From a virus: a stretch of 54,951 nt of DNA. The notes beneath the pieces are model-generated. The model was not told where the DNA came from. It did not search any database and was given only the letters and a program-made list of their open reading frames with translations. Positions 19,501 through 26,771 of the stretch are shown piece by piece (position 1 is the first letter of the stretch; each line of letters begins with the position of its first letter). The DNA lies in the IMG/VR virus record IMGVR_UViG_3300047157_000021, positions 1-54,951 of that record. One strand, given 5' to 3'. The position numbers were made by a program, and so were the translations under genes.

Positions 19501-20187
19501 GCAGAAGATAGAGACACACTAAACGAAAACTATCTACAAGCTGCTATTTCTGAAACTGCTAGAAGTATGCGTACCGCTGGCGTTAGTAATATTTTTACGC
19601 CATCTAAAGAGTTTGAACGTGAACAGCGTGTAGATGTGTTTACACCTGACAGGCAACGGCTTAACATGGGTCTTGGTTTAGTTGCGGGTGTAACTCAATA
19701 CACTATGGACTCAGATGATGGTGAGTACTTAAAGCGCAAAGGGTTAAGTAAGTGGGAAATGTCTAGTAAATCTAGGATACCATCAAGACAGGCTGTGGAA
19801 AATTTATACCTACAAAAATACTTACCTAAGATTATTGATGGTGCTAGAAGCTTTGAAACTATTTTACGTAAAGATTATTTAAAGGAACCTAGTTTAAAAG
19901 AAGAAGGTATTAGCATAGATAAGTATGTAAATCAAAGAATAGTTCCTTATTTAAACAAACAAAAAGGTGCTTTACTTAAAGCGTCAGAAAGTGTTAGTGC
20001 TAAGGATACGGATAAACTACTTGTTGCTCACGAAGACTATAGAAGGATGGGTAAAAAGACTAGAGCGCTGGGCTTTAGTGAATACATCAGAAGGTTTGGT
20101 GAACCGCCCAACATGGCAGAGCTAAAAGACGTATTAAAATTAATAGAAACATCTAAGAAAGCGTCTAGTGCTTTTGGTAGTAAATAA
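16558..20187 (+). CDS. Large internal virion protein
   Basis: This 1209-residue protein is the last gene of the rightward unit, in the place of T7 gp16. It has an acidic low-complexity N-terminus (about 1-110), hydrophobic helical segments near 215-260, and long helical regions after. I see no lytic transglycosylase motif, unlike T7 gp16. Start: TTG 16558 has AGGGAA 8 bases upstream, while ATG 16564 is two codons in with poorer spacing; either could be used. It is probably ejected into the cell envelope with the DNA. Confidence 0.6.
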   Translation: MDMNSNYTLPPLDDLLSVDEEEKDNKIDMFPDVADTAIQENTGLSESTNEDADSVLEDPVAPSLTEDTLTTYEPQELLSLDDIPSVDDVPSTDIPVDTEVLDPRVDALMNDDFDFAEENIDNIYNEAVKIWERERALKDGRYYKVEVEDITNIQLGDDVRKPTREEALRDYMIEREDRAYMVNDMLQGDNPIRKELASTLVDQGYSPLTITYIIEGAEWSPFLGAALGIADIPENVANARQAYEDGEYGVMAANLGISAAELAFTITGTKQLAQPIVGALKNKTLGARRMAKINEATDAELRVKAEAAKKVADENQDIAEQIITEYEETMVDATGKQVTVSTVVDGRKVMDFEAAKEHGRTVAEDVKAMQDLRAAEFAKSSTEANAKWGVGEVEAFSGLTEEVDELVTPLLNAEKFNAIVAIASDLKKTNPSAFSKDKTIIESLFDLTTDNKIGFKDSQELADMLNKYGLSFDDYVNMVVTGGSEAGKILQKLSQIRRAGSVDDLRAMKEKLRQEGQNDILKTWRRIENLRRGGMVSMVKTAFRNAGSFAIRAPLETLENVSDSIMYEMSQKFQKRNDIGYRKAVMQATWAGAKTAISPKQWYNSTKMLQRVVANPVMARDVTDFILKRPEFIDKHKNLFDMVNEYQVATGRGEGGAVDATLTKLEDVVNVLNTPNRIQEFTIRRAAFMGELERLVSRHYDKSLMTMLEEGKIGDLIANASSVRPKGAPTFEQLIEDSTKKALDITYASPPEITALADLSNWLTRNGLTAVTTPFPRFMFKSMELMGQYGGGALNVGIRKAFNVNGKKWGDALDAKDRQLIGRNLTGWSAIYAAYQYRISEGSPADHKEMVTDEGKVWDTTSFFPLRQAMWIGEAIKRGMWTPFGTRDEGESAKTLAEWIDVKEVQEVFLGTAARTGTANIYVEEITNIIADSGDPASSESFKKLLSRNLANYLRTWTIPLTQVPELQRATGYRPATYTEQAEDRDTLNENYLQAAISETARSMRTAGVSNIFTPSKEFEREQRVDVFTPDRQRLNMGLGLVAGVTQYTMDSDDGEYLKRKGLSKWEMSSKSRIPSRQAVENLYLQKYLPKIIDGARSFETILRKDYLKEPSLKEEGISIDKYVNQRIVPYLNKQKGALLKASESVSAKDTDKLLVAHEDYRRMGKKTRALGFSEYIRRFGEPPNMAELKDVLKLIETSKKASSAFGSK

Positions 20188-20190
20188 AAG

Positions 20191-20210
20191 AGGGGGCAAT
20201 TAAGCCCCCT
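20191..20210. terminator. Bidirectional intrinsic terminator
   Basis: A perfect 7-bp G/C stem (AGGGGGC / GCCCCCT) with loop AATTAA. Runs of A lie on the left and T on the right, so it can terminate from both sides. It lies between the converging ends of the late unit (stop at 20187) and the early unit (stop at 20216). Confidence 0.9.
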
Positions 20211-20215
20211 TTAGT

Positions 20216-20545
20216 TTATCGTGTGTCACCACTACCGCCTAGAGTTCCAGATTGTTTTCGTTGCCCTAGTTTCTTTTCGTTCTGTCCTGCTATCATACCT
20301 AATGACAAGTTCAAATCAGTAGCTAGTGCAGCGCAGTACCAGAGTACATCACCAATCTCACTGGCTATGTCCTCTCGCCATGTGTCAGGACGCTTATCAG
20401 GACCGTCACGTATGAGCTTCTTTACCTTGTTGGCTACTTCACCTGCTTCACCAGCTAACCCTAACGCAGGGTAGAGGATACGATGCTCCTCTGGGTAGAT
20501 GGCAGTTGAACTTGCGTTGCGCTGATACGAATTAAAGTCAGACAT
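20216..20545 (-). CDS. mazG: MazG-like nucleotide pyrophosphohydrolase
   Basis: This protein hydrolyses NTPs or dNTPs to monophosphates, or possibly (p)ppGpp. From ATG 20545 it has 109 residues with the family pattern: FNSYQRNASSTAIYP, then GLAGEAGEVANKVKK (metal-binding Glu), EIGDVLWYCAALA (Glu/Asp) and a C-terminal KLGQRKQSGT. An upstream in-frame ATG at 20593 exists, but 20545 has AGGAG 9 bases before it and matches the family start. It overlaps the upstream gene by 8 bases. It is the last gene of the leftward unit and fits the nucleotide genes nearby. Confidence 0.85.
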   Translation of the reverse strand: MSDFNSYQRNASSTAIYPEEHRILYPALGLAGEAGEVANKVKKLIRDGPDKRPDTWREDIASEIGDVLWYCAALATDLNLSLGMIAGQNEKKLGQRKQSGTLGGSGDTR

Positions 20546-20795
20546 GCTGTACTTCTCCTGTAGAAATTTGGTTGCTTCTTCTTTTAGATTCATATTCCTT
20601 CTGCCGTTTCAATGTTTCAAAATAGGATTTGCTAAACCCTCTCTCCCATTCCCTGTACTGCATTGTGTCTTTATGGAATGGGTTAGTGACACGCCCTGCT
20701 CTGAAGTCTTGTGACCCCTGATTGTACTGGACACGCAATGGTGCATCGTGCTTCCCTAGTCCACGTTGCTTTCTCATGTTTTTATTGTTGCCCAT
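20538..20795 (-). CDS. RMF/CrpP-like small basic protein
   Basis: This is an 85-residue basic protein. Its middle (about residues 24-62) has the spaced pattern QGSQDFRAGR, NPF, then REWERGFSKS. That resembles ribosome modulation factor (QRGYQAGIAGR, CPY, SQWLGGWREA). RMF binds ribosomes and drives 100S dimers; the related CrpP fold is seen in phage and plasmid proteins. The match is by eye only. Start ATG 20795 has AAGGAGAG upstream. Alternatively it is an unrelated nucleic-acid-binding peptide. Confidence 0.5.
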   Translation of the reverse strand: MGNNKNMRKQRGLGKHDAPLRVQYNQGSQDFRAGRVTNPFHKDTMQYREWERGFSKSYFETLKRQKEYESKRRSNQISTGEVQHV

Positions 20796-20805
20796 TATAC
20801 TCTCC

Positions 20806-21306
20806 TTATGCTGCTTCTTTTAATACATCTATAGGCTTAAGATCACCTATCTTCATTTCGTAGTTATCTCTACGGTATTCGATTTCTCTAGTACCTGCGT
20901 AAAACTTCTCACCCTTACGCTTTAGTACACCATCCTTTACGAACCCGTCACGTTCATACGTACCACACACCCACACCTTAGACAAGTCTTTCTTTACGTT
21001 TGTGAACACAAAGTAATCGCAGCCTTGTTTCTCAGAGTACTTAAAGATCGTAGCTGCATACTCAGGTTTAGGTTTGTAGTTGGTACTCTTAGCTTTTACG
21101 TCTATCTTCTTACCATTGAGAAGGATGTCATAATCATATGTATTATGGATCTCCCCACCCAACAGAGAATGCACTGCCAGTTCTCCTAGAAAGCCAGAAA
21201 GATTGCGCCCACCGTTCATCATTGAACCTTTAAGTTGGCCCATCTCTCTGGCTTTTTTTGTTGCTTCAATAATCATTTCTTCTGTAACTGGTACTTCAAT
21301 AATCAT
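20806..21306 (-). CDS. PD-(D/E)XK nuclease-like protein
   Basis: This 166-residue protein carries a plausible PD-(D/E)XK core: Glu in LSGFLGELAV (about residue 43), Asp in TYDYDILLNG, and the DVKAK strand at about residue 69. A beta-rich C-terminus follows. Such proteins cleave DNA, for instance host DNA for nucleotide salvage. It overlaps the glutaredoxin stop by ATGA. Activity is inferred from motif spacing only. Confidence 0.6.
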   Translation of the reverse strand: MIIEVPVTEEMIIEATKKAREMGQLKGSMMNGGRNLSGFLGELAVHSLLGGEIHNTYDYDILLNGKKIDVKAKSTNYKPKPEYAATIFKYSEKQGCDYFVFTNVKKDLSKVWVCGTYERDGFVKDGVLKRKGEKFYAGTREIEYRRDNYEMKIGDLKPIDVLKEAA

Positions 21307-21527
21307 TTTAAATACTCCTTGAGTTCAGTGTACCCACCAATATGTTTTCCATTACTGTCAAATATCTGAGGTACAGTTTTTATGTTTGCTTGTTTTAAAA
21401 GATGCAACAACCACTTGCTGCTGGGGGATTGTATATTGTACTCCACGTAACCAATGCGATCTACATTTAACAACTCCTTAGCCTTGTCACAGAAGATGCA
21501 TTCATTACGTGAAATTACAACATACAT
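21303..21527 (-). CDS. Glutaredoxin
   Basis: This 74-residue protein has the redox motif CIFC (residues 11-14), the cis-proline segment KTVPQIF and the GGYTELKEYL end of glutaredoxins. It probably reduces the phage ribonucleotide reductase encoded just upstream (21637-23544) in the same transcript. The gene starts four bases after the stop of the membrane peptide at 21531. Confidence 0.9.
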   Translation of the reverse strand: MYVVISRNECIFCDKAKELLNVDRIGYVEYNIQSPSSKWLLHLLKQANIKTVPQIFDSNGKHIGGYTELKEYLK

Positions 21528-21530
21528 TAG

Positions 21531-21623
21531 TTACAGGAACCCACTGACAAACTCTATTGTAGTTGGGATGATTAGGTCAGCTACTACTACTGCCCCTGCT
21601 AAAAATGTAATTACTTCAAACAT
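21531..21623 (-). CDS. 30-residue membrane peptide
   Basis: A short frame, MFEVITFLAG..., with a single hydrophobic helix of about 20 residues. ATG 21623 has GGAG at 8 bases, a strong ribosome-binding site. It fills the gap between the reductase stop and glutaredoxin. It is one of three such peptides in the early unit; function unknown. Confidence 0.5.
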   Translation of the reverse strand: MFEVITFLAGAVVVADLIIPTTIEFVSGFL

Positions 21624-21636
21624 ATTATATCTCCTT

Positions 21637-21963
21637 CTATGTTATGTCTACTATTTCACATGCATCACCAGTACAAGCCATAGTTTGCATTGCAGCGGTG
21701 TTATCGTCTTTCTCGTACTCAGACAGCCCAGCCCAATCAATCTTCTTAGGCATAGACTTTAGTAGCACACTATATGTATCCTTGTCTACATCTTGGTATG
21801 GTGCCTGTTGATATGTATGATCTGAGTGTGGCAAGAAAGACACACCTGACATTTCATCAAAGTGTTTGTAAACAAATGCACCCACTTCCATCCACTCATC
21901 ATCACGAACTGAAATAGTCACGCTTGGTTTATGCTCACACCAGTGCCGTTGGTACATAGCCAA
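21637..21963 (-). CDS. nrdJ: Ribonucleotide reductase class II, C-terminal fragment
   Basis: This is the last part of the B12-dependent ribonucleotide reductase. It begins in frame near YQRHWCEHKPSVTI and ends with the redox pair CTGDAC (Cys-x4-Cys), expected for the C-terminal shuttle cysteines of Lactobacillus-type reductase. It is out of frame with 21918-22655. A missing G near 21960 (TTGG read instead of TTGGG) would give LETWAMYQRHW and join them. Confidence 0.8.
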   Translation of the reverse strand: MAMYQRHWCEHKPSVTISVRDDEWMEVGAFVYKHFDEMSGVSFLPHSDHTYQQAPYQDVDKDTYSVLLKSMPKKIDWAGLSEYEKDDNTAAMQTMACTGDACEIVDIT

Positions 21964-22655
21964 GTCTCTAGTTGCTCAATCGCTGTCATATCATTGCGAG
22001 TGATTGACTTACGGGGTGACTTGACAGGGAAGCTAAACACAGTAGTCGTGTCTCCCTTCATAACACATGGCTCATTAGGAATGCCTTGATCCATCATAAA
22101 CTGTGTCAATGGATCTTTGTTATCACCACGAACAGTACGGATATAATAGGCACTATGGCGAGCATGTATCCCAGAGGCTGAATCCACCAGTTGCGAGACT
22201 GTGCCTGATGGTTTGACGCACGTAATTGCAGTGCTATGAGGTATACCAAGAGTGTCAGCAAGTTCAGCGTTAGTATTGACAGCAACTCCACGAAGATGTG
22301 CAAGGGTCTTCTCCAATCCTTTGTTCTCTGATGTAGTAATAGGGTTGTCCATGATACCCGTCAGTGATACCCCAAGCAAACGCTCTTCTTCTGTATTGTT
22401 CTTCCATACCTTACGTAAGTAAGGAAAGTTAGTTAAGGAAGACTGAATAGTACCAAGTGCGGTTGCAATCCTTACCTTTCGCTCCAAATCTGCGAGTGTA
22501 TCTGTCGCTCTGATAACAACTTCAGTAAGGTTGCAAAACTGATACGGACGTAGTATGATTTCGCTACATGGGTTAGTTCCAAACTCGATAGTCAGGGTTA
22601 CGTCTACCGTACTTCTTAGCTTGATTCTTACTAGCTTGCCTGTTGAATACACCAC
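21918..22655 (-). CDS. nrdJ: Ribonucleotide reductase class II, central fragment
   Basis: This is the central part of the reductase, with active-site motif NPCSE (radical Cys and catalytic Glu) and QFCNLTE just after it (partner Cys). A substrate-site stretch CVKPSGTVSQLVDSASG follows. True coding runs from about 22586; the first 23 residues of the frame, up to about 22588, are an out-of-frame overlap with the N-terminal fragment. An extra C at 22587 separates the two frames. Confidence 0.85.
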   Translation of the reverse strand: MVYSTGKLVRIKLRSTVDVTLTIEFGTNPCSEIILRPYQFCNLTEVVIRATDTLADLERKVRIATALGTIQSSLTNFPYLRKVWKNNTEEERLLGVSLTGIMDNPITTSENKGLEKTLAHLRGVAVNTNAELADTLGIPHSTAITCVKPSGTVSQLVDSASGIHARHSAYYIRTVRGDNKDPLTQFMMDQGIPNEPCVMKGDTTTVFSFPVKSPRKSITRNDMTAIEQLETWLCTNGTGVSINQA

Positions 22656-23544
22656 GCTCTCCTGATTTACTTTCTACTAATGCTTGCCACTCACGCATGA
22701 ATGTTTCCATGTCAGGCTTCTCTGTATAACTAACTGAGTTATTAGCTAACGCTCGCCAAGCTGCAGTCTCCCACCACTGGCCTGACTTAGCGTGACGCAT
22801 ACGGTCATCAGAGAGGTTAGACAAACTAATCATAGCACTACGGCGTACACCACCGACCACAACAATCTGACCAATGAAACACATAAGATCATGGCACTCA
22901 ATGCTTGTAAGCTTACGGCCCTGTGCATTCTTGAACGTTGTGATAGCGAAGTTAAACAGTTCGACTAACGGCGCTGGGCCACTGGCTCTGCCACCAAATA
23001 TTTTTAGTCTAGCACCAGCAGGACGAACACGAGAGACATCCCACTTGGGGATCTCACCAGCCCAGAGGAGAGCAAGAACTTGACGGAACGCTTTAGCCCA
23101 ACCTTCCTTACTGTCTTTGACAACGACTGTAGTATCACTGTAGAACAGCTCAGGGATCTCAGGAAGTTTAGTAACGTACTGACGCTCGACACTGAACCCG
23201 ACACCAGTTCCACACAAGAGGATGTACATAGCCTCATCGAAGGACTTAGGGTCATCTACGGGTAGATAGCTACAGTTGTAGCCAGCAGTGTTATCTCTGT
23301 CGAGGGCTGGCCCTGCAGTCATCATAGCTCGCATGGAAGGTGCTACCTCTAAGCCTAAGATAGCTTGCTCACATTCTAATGCAAGGTTATGTAAGCTGTC
23401 AGGTAGGACACGTCTTACTACGTTGTCTATGTATCTGCCTACAGTTTCATCCCATGTCTCACGTCTTCCTGCATCCTGTATCCACCTAGCATAGCGGGAT
23501 TTGTGGATGAACGACTGATAGTCGGTTGGTAAATAGTTATTCAT
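22573..23544 (-). CDS. nrdJ: Ribonucleotide reductase class II, N-terminal fragment
   Basis: This is the N-terminal part of an adenosylcobalamin-dependent ribonucleoside triphosphate reductase of the monomeric Lactobacillus type. Seen: DNTAGYNCSYLPVDD with the first redox Cys, LLCGTGVGFSVER, and GGVRRSAMISL. The frame ends VWN-stop at 22573. The family continues EFGTNPCSEI in the +1 frame from 22586. The complete gene would span 21637-23544, about 635 residues. It makes dNTPs from NTPs using B12, which the host must supply. Confidence 0.9.
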   Translation of the reverse strand: MNNYLPTDYQSFIHKSRYARWIQDAGRRETWDETVGRYIDNVVRRVLPDSLHNLALECEQAILGLEVAPSMRAMMTAGPALDRDNTAGYNCSYLPVDDPKSFDEAMYILLCGTGVGFSVERQYVTKLPEIPELFYSDTTVVVKDSKEGWAKAFRQVLALLWAGEIPKWDVSRVRPAGARLKIFGGRASGPAPLVELFNFAITTFKNAQGRKLTSIECHDLMCFIGQIVVVGGVRRSAMISLSNLSDDRMRHAKSGQWWETAAWRALANNSVSYTEKPDMETFMREWQALVESKSGERGVFNRQASKNQAKKYGRRNPDYRVWN

Positions 23545-23551
23545 ATTATCA

Positions 23552-23710
23552 TCACTCCATAAATAGTTTCAAATGTTTTACGTCTAGGCCATCAATATCA
23601 TATATGTATTCAAGAATCAATGCCCTAATTTCTTCTTCAATATTTCCGTCAGATGGTACAGGGTATTCGTCTTCATCAAGCTCAAGTGTAAGAAATGTTT
23701 TGATTATCAT
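23552..23710 (-). CDS. 52-residue hypothetical acidic protein
   Basis: A short frame (MIIKTFLTLELDEDEYPVPS...) linked by ATGA overlap to the DUF3310 stop at 23707. It ends just before the reductase start. It is acidic and helical in its second half. The coupling and gap-filling position support it; function unknown. Confidence 0.5.
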   Translation of the reverse strand: MIIKTFLTLELDEDEYPVPSDGNIEEEIRALILEYIYDIDGLDVKHLKLFME

Positions 23711-23937
23711 TTCCTACTGTCCACTTCCTCAATCAAACGCTCTATGTACCACTTAGCTTTTTGTAGATCCTCTATTCCATTCTTGTAGTTCCAGCGCCAC
23801 AGATACTTGAAGCTATTCTGCCAGCAGTATGCTTCGTGTGCTGTTACATCAGCGTCCTCTACCATAGCTGCCATAGCGTCAATGCATTCTATGTTGGATG
23901 TATTGTAATGTGGTGGCTTGTTTACTACGTCAACCAT
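23707..23937 (-). CDS. DUF3310 protein
   Basis: This 76-residue protein has the DUF3310 signature: KPPHYNTSNIECIDAM, then NSFKYLWRWNYKNGIEDLQKAKWYIERLI. The family is widespread in phages and is often annotated as a nucleotide kinase-like or SaV-like protein without firm function. It lies among nucleotide metabolism genes and overlaps 23930 by 8 bases. Confidence 0.8.
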   Translation of the reverse strand: MVDVVNKPPHYNTSNIECIDAMAAMVEDADVTAHEAYCWQNSFKYLWRWNYKNGIEDLQKAKWYIERLIEEVDSRK

Positions 23938-24298
23938 CTGTGTCTCCTTTGCTATTAAATAATACAGATATTACATTATCTGATACCCCTGCAACCTCAA
24001 TGGCTGGCTTAACTTTTTCCTTCTCTTCTTCTAGTGCATCGTCGATAGTTCTCTCTACCTCGTTCTCTAGTAACCTACGTACTGCTGAGTCTTCTTCCAT
24101 TACAGGAAGCGATGCACACATCATATGAGACAGCTTCATTAGTTGTGCATGGTCAAAGTCTGATAGCACATTGTCATCTGTAGTGCAAGTGCCTACCATT
24201 ATTTCTCCTGTCCACTCACCTTTTTTATTTAAGAAGGGGCTGATCCGTATGATGTAATCGTTCTGATCAAAGTCCATAAATATTTTTTCACTACTCAT
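23930..24298 (-). CDS. Hypothetical early protein
   Basis: This 122-residue acidic protein has a beta-rich first half (DYIIRISPFLNKKGEWTGEIMVG) and a helical, Glu-rich second half. The overall pattern recurs in marine podoviruses, but I know no function. It starts one base before the stop region of endonuclease I and overlaps DUF3310. Confidence 0.5.
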   Translation of the reverse strand: MSSEKIFMDFDQNDYIIRISPFLNKKGEWTGEIMVGTCTTDDNVLSDFDHAQLMKLSHMMCASLPVMEEDSAVRRLLENEVERTIDDALEEEKEKVKPAIEVAGVSDNVISVLFNSKGDTDG

Positions 24299-24299
24299 C

Positions 24300-24752
24300 T
24301 TATCTCCTTTTTATTTTCTTTAGAGGAAACTGTATCAAGGGTGGATGTTTGTCCTTACCCTTTTCATGCAGCCATTCCTCTGGAATAATGCGATCATGGT
24401 ACAGGAATTTATTCTTCTCGCACCACTGTCCATACGTAGTCTTAGCACCCTTACTTAGTTTAGCTCTGCTACTGGTAAATACAAAACGTATATCCAACTT
24501 AGGATGTTGCTTCTGTATCATTAAATGTTTGCGCCTATCGTCTGCTGTGAACCTGCCTTTAGTTTCAATTATAATACCATTCTTTAGAATAAAGTCAGGA
24601 GTATAGGTGCGGTACATGAGATCTTCCCACTCTATCTTAATGGCTTCGTACTTGAATGGATGTCCAAGTTCGTTAAGATAGTCTTTGTTTCTTACCTCAA
24701 GGCCGCTCCTATACCCATGTTTTAGGGCAGCAGAGTATTGCTTACCCCGCAT
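24300..24752 (-). CDS. T7 endonuclease I-like Holliday junction resolvase
   Basis: This 150-residue protein matches T7 gp3 (Phage_endo_I): YRSGLEVRNKDYL, YTPDFILKNGIIIETKGR (Asp, Glu and Lys of the nuclease core), then RRKHLMIQKQHPKLDIRFVF. It resolves branched DNA and helps degrade host DNA. Length agrees with the T7 enzyme (149). It lies between the polymerase and reductase groups. Confidence 0.9.
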   Translation of the reverse strand: MRGKQYSAALKHGYRSGLEVRNKDYLNELGHPFKYEAIKIEWEDLMYRTYTPDFILKNGIIIETKGRFTADDRRKHLMIQKQHPKLDIRFVFTSSRAKLSKGAKTTYGQWCEKNKFLYHDRIIPEEWLHEKGKDKHPPLIQFPLKKIKRR

Positions 24753-24980
24753 TTAGATACGCCACAATCCATTCCAAGGACTAGGCAAACTACTTACAGT
24801 AGATACACCTAGTGATCGTAGCTCCTGCCGTATTACATCGTCTGCAGCCTTACGTGCTTCCATAGCTGAACGTAGTCCTGCATACTTAGCTTCGTGTAGC
24901 TGCTTCTTACGCTCTACAAGATCCTTTTCCATAGCAGTAATCTGATCTTGCATCTCTTTGATTTCGTCATCACCTAACAT
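24753..24980 (-). CDS. Small coiled-coil protein
   Basis: This 75-residue protein has a charged helix over residues 5-50 (EIKEMQDQITAMEKDLVERK) predicted as coiled coil, and a short tail ending SPWNGLWRI. It abuts the endonuclease I gene, whose ATG is the next base. It may be a partner of a neighbouring enzyme; no family recognised. Confidence 0.5.
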   Translation of the reverse strand: MLGDDEIKEMQDQITAMEKDLVERKKQLHEAKYAGLRSAMEARKAADDVIRQELRSLGVSTVSSLPSPWNGLWRI

Positions 24981-24991
24981 ATGTTTCTCCT

Positions 24992-25831
24992 TTAATCTAT
25001 GTACGCAACTGTAGGTTTGTTCTTAGCCTGTGATACTCGTGATTCAGTCTCTGTCAACCCTTCAAAGCAACTGAACCTGTAGTCACAGAACTTACAGCTA
25101 TCATTGAGAATGGTATTACCCGTTGCCTTCCCCCTGAATGTCTCAGGTACAGGGCTGAAGCAACGCTTAAACTCATTACTCTCGACAGTATCAACTGTCT
25201 TATTCAATGTGGTAATTTCTTCTTTCATGTCAAGGGTATCAGCAGGAACATATTTAATATTTCCATTAGCTTTATTTACTACCCACCAGCCACCAGCCTT
25301 AGTGTCTGATGCCTTAGCGTAGCCAGCTAACTGACCTACATATCCAAATGGATCACTGTTCTTTAGTGTATCAAAAGACTCGAACTTGTTTCTATAACTC
25401 CAATCAGAGGCAGACTTAACATCGTCTACGGCACCGTCTATAATTAGATCATACGTACCGTTTACTTTTGTCTTGTCTAACTCAAGAGTTACATGCTCTG
25501 CATCACGATATGATACACCTGCTTCTTTTAGTATGCCCTTGAAAGCAGCCTCAACTATGTCTCCTATCAACATGTTCATTACAAATGTGGTTGGCTTGGG
25601 CAACGCAGTCTCTGGCTTGTTCTTCTCAAACCAAAGCTGACAGGTTGGCCTACCTATGTTAGACATACGTAAGCGAAACCCGTCACGCTTATTGCCCCCG
25701 CCAAACTGTTTACGCATTGCTTCCATAACCTCTGCGCCTACTTGTTGGATGGTGTCCTCTGACATAGAGGACTCACCCTTAGTCGCATTGACCAAGTAAG
25801 AATGAATAGACAGTTCAGCAGGATGGTTCAT
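24992..25831 (-). CDS. Cas4-like PD-(D/E)XK exonuclease with iron-sulfur cysteines
   Basis: This 279-residue protein has the nuclease core GTYDLII (Asp128), VDDVKSA (Asp137, Lys139) and Gln167 in YVGQLAGY, the RecB motif. A lone Cys64 near the N-terminus plus Cys246, Cys249 and Cys255 (C-x2-C-x5-C) match the four ligands of the [4Fe-4S] cluster in Cas4 and AddB. It probably resects DNA ends, doing the job of T7 gp6 exonuclease. It is coupled to the gene at 25831 by one-base overlap. There is no CRISPR array in the window. Confidence 0.75.
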   Translation of the reverse strand: MNHPAELSIHSYLVNATKGESSMSEDTIQQVGAEVMEAMRKQFGGGNKRDGFRLRMSNIGRPTCQLWFEKNKPETALPKPTTFVMNMLIGDIVEAAFKGILKEAGVSYRDAEHVTLELDKTKVNGTYDLIIDGAVDDVKSASDWSYRNKFESFDTLKNSDPFGYVGQLAGYAKASDTKAGGWWVVNKANGNIKYVPADTLDMKEEITTLNKTVDTVESNEFKRCFSPVPETFRGKATGNTILNDSCKFCDYRFSCFEGLTETESRVSQAKNKPTVAYID

Positions 25832-26727
25832 TACACGAACTCGTCAGCGTCGATGTCAACGAAAGAGTCAACAAGCTCTTCGTCAACGTCATCATTCTTA
25901 TGCTTGTTCTCATCCCAAGCACCTAAGATGTACTCGTTGTAGTTTGAGATCCAAGCTAGGAAGTTAGCCAACGTTTCCTGTGAGTCACTATCTGCAATGT
26001 CGATAGTGTTTGCAGCATCTAACTGCACGTTAGGCAGATAGAAACAATTACCATTAGGTAACTCACGCTTCTCTGTGGTAGCAGAGAAGGTGTGCTGCGG
26101 TGGTAGACGCCGCATTTTTGTGAGTTGAGTAAAGATGCCGCCAACTGTTTTGAAGGCGTCACGATTCTCAATCTCCCAGATGAATGGGCTGGGCGCAAGT
26201 GTTACGCTGTTACCATCTTCATCTACAGGATCTACAAGCTCTACTGTACCAAGTAGAACACGCGCTCGTTTGATAGAGCGAATAAGATCCTTCATCGTGT
26301 CAGGCAACGCAGCGAAGTCTTCAATCCAACCAGAAGGTTTACCACAGTTGAAGCCGCCGTCGTTGTCCTTCATGTCACTGTTAAGGTCATTAGCCATAAC
26401 AGTTTTGACATAACGATTAGGTGAGTTGTCAGTGCCCATGATAAAACGCTTGTACATAAAGCGCTGTAAGAATGGGCGAATGATTGCACTACCAGCATAG
26501 TAGGTCTGGTCTTCTGGTACTTCTAGTTTGTATGTACCACCATCAACTACCTCAACCTTTACCATCTTACCTTTGACTTCCATCTCACCCATCAATGGGT
26601 TGTGGTGGATACGCAAACGTGGAAGGTTGCTAGACTTCTTCTTCTCAGAGGAAGGCATAGCGGTTGACATGCCCATCTGTTGGGCCATTGCTGCATAGTT
26701 ATCTGTTGCTGTTGTTACTTGTGTCAT
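25831..26727 (-). CDS. Probable ssDNA-binding protein
   Basis: This 298-residue protein has a flexible N-terminus (about 1-40), a mixed beta core, and a very acidic tail (EELVDSFVDIDADEFV) ending in an aromatic residue plus Val. That tail resembles T7 gp2.5 and other single-strand binding proteins. Its place between polymerase and exonuclease fits. No OB-fold signature can be proven by eye; a polymerase accessory role is the alternative. Confidence 0.5.
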   Translation of the reverse strand: MTQVTTATDNYAAMAQQMGMSTAMPSSEKKKSSNLPRLRIHHNPLMGEMEVKGKMVKVEVVDGGTYKLEVPEDQTYYAGSAIIRPFLQRFMYKRFIMGTDNSPNRYVKTVMANDLNSDMKDNDGGFNCGKPSGWIEDFAALPDTMKDLIRSIKRARVLLGTVELVDPVDEDGNSVTLAPSPFIWEIENRDAFKTVGGIFTQLTKMRRLPPQHTFSATTEKRELPNGNCFYLPNVQLDAANTIDIADSDSQETLANFLAWISNYNEYILGAWDENKHKNDDVDEELVDSFVDIDADEFV

Positions 26728-26771
26728 GTTTATATTCTCCTATATTTCATTTAAGACAGACGGTGGTTATA

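Noticed and set aside
22573-22655. Intein or intron splitting the ribonucleotide reductase
   Set aside because: The two parts abut with only a one-base offset; there is no inserted sequence.
24992-25831. CRISPR-Cas adaptation module
   Set aside because: No cas1, cas2 or repeat array anywhere in the window; the Cas4-like gene stands alone with replication genes.
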